64,000 nt of DNA from Calvatia gigantea (lineage: Eukaryota; Basidiomycota; Agaricomycetes; Agaricales; Lycoperdaceae), in the NCBI GenBank assembly GCA_025093985.1, contig JACAAK010000005.1, forward strand, positions 2,914,001-2,978,000, written 5' to 3'. The translations under genes were made by a program, and so were the position numbers. Positions 57,464 to 64,000 of the stretch are shown piece after piece. The number at the start of each line of letters is the position of its first letter. Positions within the stretch are counted from its first letter, which is position 1. The notes below the pieces were generated by a model. It worked only from the letters and a program-made list of their open reading frames with translations. It had not been told where the DNA came from and searched no databases.

Positions 57464-59869
57464 TCACCATTCATCCTTCTGTATCTCGTAGAAGACCTTT
57501 GGAATGGTGAGTTGAGAACATCAAGCGACGAGGGAATATAACGTACCCCAGTGAAGTAAATAAAGCTGCGTTGAATGGTCGTGTTCTGCGCATAGACACT
57601 TCCATTACAATAATACAAGATAGCCTTGCCGACAAGGGGATTGAGCGATTCATCAGAATATGTATACTCCCTATCATGGTTCATGTCATTCCAGCTGTTG
57701 ATTGGAGCAGAAACTGGGTCTGCTTCGAGGGCGCGCTTGATTTTGAGGAACAAATCGTCGTAAATGCTCTTCTTGACGGCCTCTGATAGGGGAAGGCTTG
57801 AGCAGTGGGTTTAAGACAATACATACTTGGGAACTGACCATCACTAATGGAAGAGATCTTCAGCTCACTGTATTCCATGCATGTTGTGAGTTCGGAGTCT
57901 GTCTTTGGCTCAAGTATGTAGGAACATTACCTTATGATAGCCTGGGTTGCTTCCGTCGCGGCCGCCTGGTCACGCGTCTTCGAGTCAAAGTCAACTTTAC
58001 CATAGTATATGGTAGCCCCAACTTTATCGCTCGGAGAGGTTTTTGCCCCGTCGTAGGCGAAACCAAATGTACGCTGGAATTCCTCTCCCAACGCCTGATA
58101 CAACAAATTATCAAGGTCAGCGCGTGAAGGTTGGTCGGGTGGGTCCCCAACATTCTAAAATTTTAAAGGGCTCAAAACTTTCATCTATGACAAAGTCTCG
58201 AAGACCTACCTTAACCAGACGCAAAGCTGTCTTGTAAACTGCAGAAATCAATTCCTGTGCGACAGTCTCCTTCGCGGAGGCTGCGGTGTAGAAGACACCA
58301 CAGAAGTAAAGTGCACGGTAAGTAACATCCCTGCGTGCGGAAGAGACGAGATTGCAATGAACAAAGTTGCCTTTAATGAGGAGGGCCGGGTAATCCTTGC
58401 TCGGGGGCGTTGGCGACTTGTCATATTTCACGGGCAACCAGCCATTGGAGTCGGAAGGTGAAGACCCGAGAAGGTTTCCAATTTCTTGCCTCAATTCTTC
58501 CCGCGCAGCACCTGAAGAAACGATCAGACGCGAGTCAAATAAGATATCGCGAAAATGAACGCACTAGCCCATGCCGGGAAGTTGATCTTGCTAAAAGCCG
58601 AAATGAGCAGGGAGCACGTCAGTAACAGGTTAAGCACCAACCTTAAAATAGACTGTTCGATCTCGGGCGCCAGCTTCGAGAAATCGTCATCTTCGATAAT
58701 GAAAAGATGGGTGGGACGCCCAAGATCATCGATGAGGCCGTCAGGAGTTCCTTTGAACGGGAAACCGTGGTTAGCTTGGAAGAGTTTGTTGTCGCGATAC
58801 CAGATGAGGAGGGCCTCCAGTTGGCCTCGATCTGGATTATCTGGTATAAAGGGAGGCTTGGGAATGATGAGATGCTTGGGGGAGGTTGATGTAGAGATGG
58901 TCAAATACCGTGTTCAACAACGCCCCAGCTTCAACATACAAAGTTTTCCAGAGTTCTTTCTTGGCAACTGCGGCTGCAGATACGACTTGATAATATATCT
59001 GCAGGTTTTTTTTAGCACATGAAGGAGAAAATGCCTTGTAAGCTTACTCCAATACAGTAGACGGTATTCAGTTCTGCCTTGACTTCTGTCTCTTCGAGCG
59101 ATCCGGATAACCGGACGAAGATGGCGTCCAAGCGGACCGAATTGGCGTACTTGTCACTCTGGTCGTAGACGGGTGTATTGACATCCGTAATCCAGTCGTT
59201 CAAACCACCCGGCCCGCTGAAGAATGTGTCAAGGCGCCTCACGATTTCCTCCTGGGCTTTGTCTGGAGTGGTCATATCAGAGATAGCGCTTGCTCAGGAT
59301 CATCGCCTCAAACCTTGGACCCAGCCAGGGAGACCAATCACTTGGTTCTTGAAGTCGTCCAGGATTTCTGAAAGGGCTGAAACCGGAAGGTGAGCTGTTG
59401 GGACGAAGTCGTTGCTAAAAGAGGTGACGTACGCTGGCGGTCATCTGGAATGGGGGTGAATGGTGGCTCCGTAGTACTGGTAGTACTCTTGGTTGAAGGA
59501 GGAGGTGCATTATTCTTGTTGTCATCGTCTACTTTGTAGAACCGCTCAAAAGTGGTAAGGATGCGCGTTCCGGGAGCAAGGGAAGGAGGGGTCGTCGCCT
59601 GTTCATTGAACTGATACTGGAACTTGTCCTTGAAACTATTGTGGGTGATTTGCTTAAAGATTTCCTCCAAGTCACTGAGCGTAGGTTGAGCCGGGAGCGT
59701 TATGGGCTGCGTGGTGTGCTTAGTGCGTAGAACTAAAACAAGGTATCTTCCTCCTCACGTTGGATAGAGTGTGGTTCGCCTTCTCGCTTAGGCTTTTGAC
59801 GAGATCGGCGAAAACTTGTTCGTAAGTCTTTTTGGGAGGAACTTTCTTTGATCCACCGAGGAAACCCAT
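57464..59869 (-). CDS. Triple-module protein A (novel family)
   Basis: The start ATG 59869 gives MGFLGGSKKVPPKKTYEQV and a helical stretch up to a GTGAGG donor, as in the two related proteins. Three units follow, each with a first part marked F-x3-F/Y-x-[FY] and prolines (KDKFQYQFNEQATTPPS near 59620; LFQANHGFPFKGTP near 58760; EEFQRTFGFAYDG near 58070). The second part of each ends in a [YF]-[FC]-[TCI]-G / V-[FY]-Y junction interrupted by an intron (TVYCIG near 59050; RALYFCG/VFYT near 58300; SFIYFTG/VFYE near 57550-57490). The last exon is VFYEIQKDEW with TGA at 57464-57466. About 14 introns of 45-60 bp are needed and some joints are uncertain; expected length is about 600 residues. There is no signal peptide or membrane helix. 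I do not recognise the family. Confidence 0.55.
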
Positions 59870-60842
59870 GATGTTTGTAGAGAGAGGACGAAGCTGAACT
59901 TGGGTGGGGAAGGGGGGTAATGTTAGCCCTTATGACAAGAGGGTGGAATTTTGTCAAGGGGGTCAAGAGATGCCCGTGAGGGGTTTGGAGATTAGGAGCG
60001 ATAGCGGGTGATGAATAAAATCGATGTGAGAAGGCACCCTCGAAACAAATGGGTCATGAGGTCGGGACTAATGGGTTAGAGCCTGAGAGGGGACGGGGTC
60101 AGATCCGGCTGGAGCCTAACGAAGAATATAGCTTCTGTTGATTCCGCCTGTCATTCTCGACACATCTGCTGTTTGATATTTGTTGCGTTGAAGCCCCCAG
60201 ATTCGGTGAATAGACCCCCTGAAAAGATGAAATCAATGAAGGACGGTGGCCGGACACGTTGATGATTATGCCTCTTATGATGACCCAGGTGACGACGGCA
60301 TTACTGCATAGCGGGCTCAGGTGTCGCGATTTCTTCAGTAATTTCCGGCAGCAAAAGTGTCCGCTGTACTCCAGGGCAGTGGCTCCAACCCATCAATTAA
60401 GGAGAGAAGAGAAGAAGGGGATTTGCGAAGATCAGGCGATCGAGGGTCACGGTATTTTTAGTCCGACGCGTGGGAATGTTCCTCCAGAATTTTCGGAACC
60501 AATCTATTTTAAGTGTTGTGGTTTGCGAGGTGTGTTGCGGTCAATGTGATTTTACGTCTCATTTCGAGTTGTCTTCCCATCTTCTCTAACGATAACCATG
60601 ATCATGGGGCGCGAATTTGGGGTTCATCTGTGTGGGCTGGGCTTAGGGCACAATGGAAGGGGATTGGACGATCTCCGCACTAAAACATCCTTGACTTTTT
60701 CGACATTATCGATTGTCCCGTAAATGGAGAGCACGAACTCGAGGCCTTGGTATACATATATTCTAGGTGTAAGTTTGTGGTTCTCCAGAACGCGAAAGCG
60801 ATCACTCCCAACCACTTGAAATTTCTACCTGCAGAACATTCC
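59870..60842. promoter_or_regulatory. Shared divergent promoter region of triple-module genes A and B
   Basis: The two related genes start at 59869 (minus) and 60843 (plus) and are transcribed away from each other, so this 973-bp stretch should contain both promoters. Frames inside it (for example 60259-60549) have no recognised product. No TATA box is obvious close to either start. Confidence 0.45.
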
Positions 60843-63213
60843 ATGGGTGGCTCCGGCGATACGAAAAAATCCTTGGAAGAGGTCAAGGCAGACCTTGTCA
60901 AACAATTGACAGACAATGCCCGCGCTCTCCTGAAAAAGGTTTGCTACGCGTCTCCCTTGCTGCACGCATTCTGCTGACATTTTACCTTATATCAGGATTT
61001 CAACGTTACCGATAACACAACTAACCTTGAAACTCTTCTCAACAAGCTTGCGACCAACAGGTTTAAGCAGACTTACAAATATGATTTCAGCGAAGACGCG
61101 TCCAAGGTGAACCCGCCAAACAACCTCGGCGACACAAGGACCTCAGGCCAAGATCTGCAGCATCGTGCCGCCGATTGGCAATCAGGTCAACGACTACCTC
61201 AAGGCTGGCGTTTTCAGGTAAGTTCGAAACATTCCAAGTTTTCACATCCCAAACTAACGCCGGACGCTACTGCAGCAAACTTGACTTGCCAAAATGGATG
61301 GAAGCGTACGTGTCCTTAATAAATTGGGGGCGTCTTCCCGGGCTGATATGTTCATTGTGACCCCTGCTAGAAACGGCGATCAACGATCTCTCTAACGTCG
61401 CGAACATTATCGCTTCTCGCGATACCGAAAAGCAATGGAAATACAACGAGTATCGTCGCACTTATGACGCCAGAAAGGAAGACCAGGACACTTTCATGTG
61501 TAACTCCGTTCTGGTGTACTGTCATGGCAGTCTCGTTGAAGATGGTAGCCATGCCGAGCTTGCCGTCATCTATTACGTCGGTGTAAGTTAACCATCATTT
61601 GGTACTGGAGCGCCACCCCCTTGACTTGCTCCTAGGTTTACTATAAGACGACCTCGGAGACCAAGACTACCCGCGACAATATTCAAACATCCGCATATTC
61701 TGGTGCCCAGAAGCTAGCGGTAAGTTCTTCCCAAAATAATTTTCTTCAACTGCTAATACTGGTCGTTCAGGGTGGCGGCACGCCGACGACAGACGAGCTC
61801 CTTAAAACTGCTCTGGACAATTTCGCGAAGACTAAATTCCAATCTGAATTTAGCTTCCAATATGGATCCGTCCCACCCGACTCCTACCGTGCACAGGGCG
61901 TTGATAGCGCGTTCATCACCCAAAACTCCCAGTTGTACTACGTTCCTGATACCAAGACCGACGACCTCGAGAACTACGTCAAACACCAGGTCTACAGGTA
62001 ATCTGGTAGTCGTTGGTTTCCATGCTAGCACTGACCATTAACGATCCCAGTGGTATCAACATTCCTTTGGACTCCGTCAAAAGTGAGCGTCAAGGCTCCA
62101 TATCCACTTACCCGGCACTGACCTTGAGTTAGACGCGGCGATGAACTGATACCTTCCAGCAATACAAGTCTATTCTGAACAATGCCTCGACTGAATCCTG
62201 GAACCTCACTCGCCTGGATAAGACGTACATCCCTGCCGATCCCACCAACAACCCTATCCGCCAAACTGGTCTCATCATGTCCTGGTACGATCACAAGACG
62301 ACAGATACGCAAGTCAGCCTTTCCGTCACCTATATCTACATCATCACGGTGCGCATTAACCTGATGCGTTTGATCCCCGAACCTCATATTCACTGGCCTA
62401 TCCCAGATGTTCTACGAGTGTCAAAACGCTGATCAGGAACTGGCGCGCGAGCTTTTCAAAATCCTTTGCAACAACCTCCGTCGCCACATCAAGGGCGACG
62501 ACGGCCAGGGCGATGTCGCAGACCCTGTCAAACTCAAGGAGTTCATGTTGGAATACACTAGCCAAGAATTCCAGAAGAAGTTCGGCTTCGAGTATAAAGG
62601 AAAACAGTCCGAACCACCGAACAAGAAGCCGACAGGCAAGGTCGACGCATTTGAAGAACTTCTTCAAGTCAAGTCCTATCCTGCGCTGGAGAAGGAAGTC
62701 CAGGAATGGATGGATGCTGAGGTGTTCAAGTACGTGGATATCTCTGCCCCCGATAGAATCGCGGTTAAAGGCTGTTTTTGTTATTACAGGAGGGACGACA
62801 AGAAGTTCCCGCCATTCGCCATGGGTGCGTCGTTCCGACTACATCGCATGTTGGTAGAATAATAACTTGTCCTTGTAGGCCCCGCATACGACGACATTGT
62901 CAGCCACATGCTACGTTATGGTAGCACCGAGGTCCCAAAGGACAACAACTGGTGGTACACAGCCGACTTCACCCGTGAATATTACGACGATGACCCAACG
63001 CGCACGCGTGATATCCAGCAATACGCATTCTATCTCTACGCCCTTGGTGACATGACCCTCAACAAGCCCGGTAGCGGTGGGCAGGAGGGTGTTCACATCA
63101 AGAGGTTGTTTGTCTACTACCTCTGGAGTGAGCCATAAATTCTTTGGTGCAAGCGGTTTTGAGGCTAAAGACTTTTACAGGTGTTCAGCAGCTTCATTAA
63201 AGATGATTGGTAG
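60843..63213 (+). CDS. Triple-module protein B (novel family)
   Basis: The ATG at 60843 gives MGGSGDTKKSLEEVKADLV, parallel to the start of protein A and the tail of the giant protein. The first intron (60939-60995) follows LLKK at the place of the introns after LLDK and TLSN in those two. Three units follow: RFKQTYKYDF near 61070 with IYYVG/VYYK at 61575-61640; KFQSEFSFQYGS near 61840 with TYIYIIT/MFYE at 62345-62410; QEFQKKFGFEYKG near 62570 with LFVYYLW/VFSS at 63110-63185. The last exon VFSSFIKDDW ends with TAG at 63211-63213. Segments W...R-x-Y precede each junction (for example WKYNEYRRTY, WNLTRLDKTY, WYTADFTREY). One base gained near 61140 is needed. Length is about 600 residues, probably cytosolic. 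Function is unknown. Confidence 0.6.
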
Positions 63214-63700
63214 AAACTTCATTACAACTTCTGCTTTATGCCAAATACCCAGTGTTGTATCGCTCCAGAATGTCAATTTGAACTTCATTTCCAGTTTTCG
63301 TCCAGTTATCTGTGTTACTCGCACGACGATACCCAGAAACCACCACCTCCTAAGCTCATCGGTGGTTATGAGGAAACAAGCCTTCTTGGTCCTTCGCCTG
63401 TCGAACATGAGTGACATTTTCCTTTGCGGTTCTATGAAACCCTCAAACAGAATTCGGTGATCCGAGACTGCACAGTTGTGTTCTACCTACGCACTCTTGG
63501 TGACATGAAGGCGACTCGCATAACGACCGCTGATAACACCGAGGTTCGGAGGATGCGCGGCATGTATTCTACCCTGCAGTGAGTTAGCTCGTGGTCGATC
63601 GACGATAGAACTTGTGTAAAGGATATGGCCAGGTTTTCTCCGGCTGTATTGTTCAGATTCCCCGACTGCAGAAGGGTCTGGAAGAAGTGAGGTCTGGAAT
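63214..63700 (+). pseudogene. Broken extra module related to genes A and B
   Basis: Downstream of gene B one frame reads CQFELHFQFSS followed by a Pro run (KPPPPK) near 63270-63350, like the first half of a module. Then VVFYLRTLGDMKA near 63480-63510 matches the FYLYALGDMTL segment of gene B's third unit, and a later VFSG after a CAG acceptor (about 63632) mimics its last exon. Stops and frame changes interrupt it, and no start is present, so it is a decayed or partial duplicate. Confidence 0.4.
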
Positions 63701-63730
63701 CACGTGACGATGACGCCCATTAACATCACC

Positions 63731-63991
63731 CTATAGATGCGCCCTCGGACGCAGCTCGTCAAGTACGATAAGTACACCCAGTTCACGATAGGCCCTGATC
63801 CTATATGCCTCCGCCCCAAAACGCATTCGAGACAAGTTGTATTGATCATTTGACTTAAACATGCAGAAATTCGGGAAAATCAACGAGAGGATACCTGTTA
63901 GTATTTGCCATACCGGCACATCATTAACTTGTCTTGGTGGTCCCGCAATAGACCTGGTGAAGTATTCAAGCGATTTCAATCCCTCTAGCAT
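63731..63991 (-). CDS. Possible 3' end of a minus-strand gene running off the window
   Basis: A frame of 86 codons ends at 63731 and may continue beyond the right edge. It reads MLEGLKSLEYFTRS and later MRFGAEAYRIRAYRELGVLIVLDELRP. GT and CAG splice-like sites lie inside it (around 63900-63953). No family is recognised, so it could also be chance. Confidence 0.25.
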   Translation of the reverse strand: MLEGLKSLEYFTRSIAGPPRQVNDVPVWQILTGILSLIFPNFCMFKSNDQYNLSRMRFGAEAYRIRAYRELGVLIVLDELRPRAHL

Positions 63992-64000
63992 AGGCTGATA

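Noticed and set aside
1..64000. CRISPR arrays, rRNA genes and tRNA genes
   Set aside because: No spaced direct-repeat array or rRNA core sequence was noticed, and no stretch could be folded by eye into a convincing tRNA; a tRNAscan run would be decisive.

Overview
The window is nuclear DNA of a filamentous fungus, most likely a mushroom-forming basidiomycete (Agaricomycetes). The evidence is genes split by many 45-75 bp GT-AG introns, Agaricomycete-type families (F-box/leucine-rich protein, secreted GMC oxidoreductases, S28 serine peptidase, protoglobin, small secreted proteins) and a Ty3/Gypsy LTR retrotransposon. I see no bacterial-style operons, rRNA genes or CRISPR array. All gene ends come from reading frames, splice-like sites and family resemblance; no search was run.

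Layout. 1-280: 3' end of a probable transcription factor gene. 739-2916: secreted S28 serine peptidase, with a decayed second copy of its 3' part near 3.1-3.3 kb. 4160-10161: tandem pair of secreted GMC oxidoreductases with hydrophobic C-terminal tails. 10-20 kb: sparse, with small secreted proteins (13.0 and 16.1-16.3 kb), a Ser/Pro-rich MTEYDYSP protein (14.0 kb) and a Gly-rich multi-pass membrane protein (18.0-19.1 kb, minus). 20.7-27.3 kb: a methyltransferase remnant, an F-box gene, a secreted protein and a membrane-anchored protoglobin. 30.0-31.4 kb: a nuclear-looking Cys/His protein. 32.96-34.01 kb: second Gly-rich membrane protein. 34.38-41.74 kb: a young LTR retrotransposon whose outer right side carries a 499-bp copy of that neighbouring gene followed by a truncated third LTR, all inside one pair of target-site duplications. 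42.5-43.0 kb: a small terminal-inverted-repeat element. 44.1-44.9 kb: second MTEYDYSP protein.

The most unusual part is 46.7-63.7 kb. Three genes share one architecture that I do not recognise: an N-terminal helix starting with a Gly-Ser-Lys-Lys-like motif, then exactly three copies of a two-part module, then a last tiny exon encoding V-F-...-D-x(0-2)-W-stop. Two genes are standalone and divergently transcribed (57464-59869 minus, 60843-63213 plus). The third is the C-terminal part of a giant gene (46680-56622 minus) that begins with a ComEC-like metallo-beta-lactamase domain, followed by a Pro/Thr linker, a long beta-rich region and amphipathic helices. A broken extra module lies downstream of the plus-strand gene. 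This core-plus-exchangeable-tail arrangement with orphan tails nearby recalls conflict-type systems, but that is inference.

A caution for all gene models: several unrelated genes need frame changes that are almost all single-base gains, while other genes and the 5.7-kb retrotransposon ORF are clean. This could be insertion-type assembly error or real decay, so I annotate the affected genes as CDS with frameshifts rather than as proven pseudogenes.
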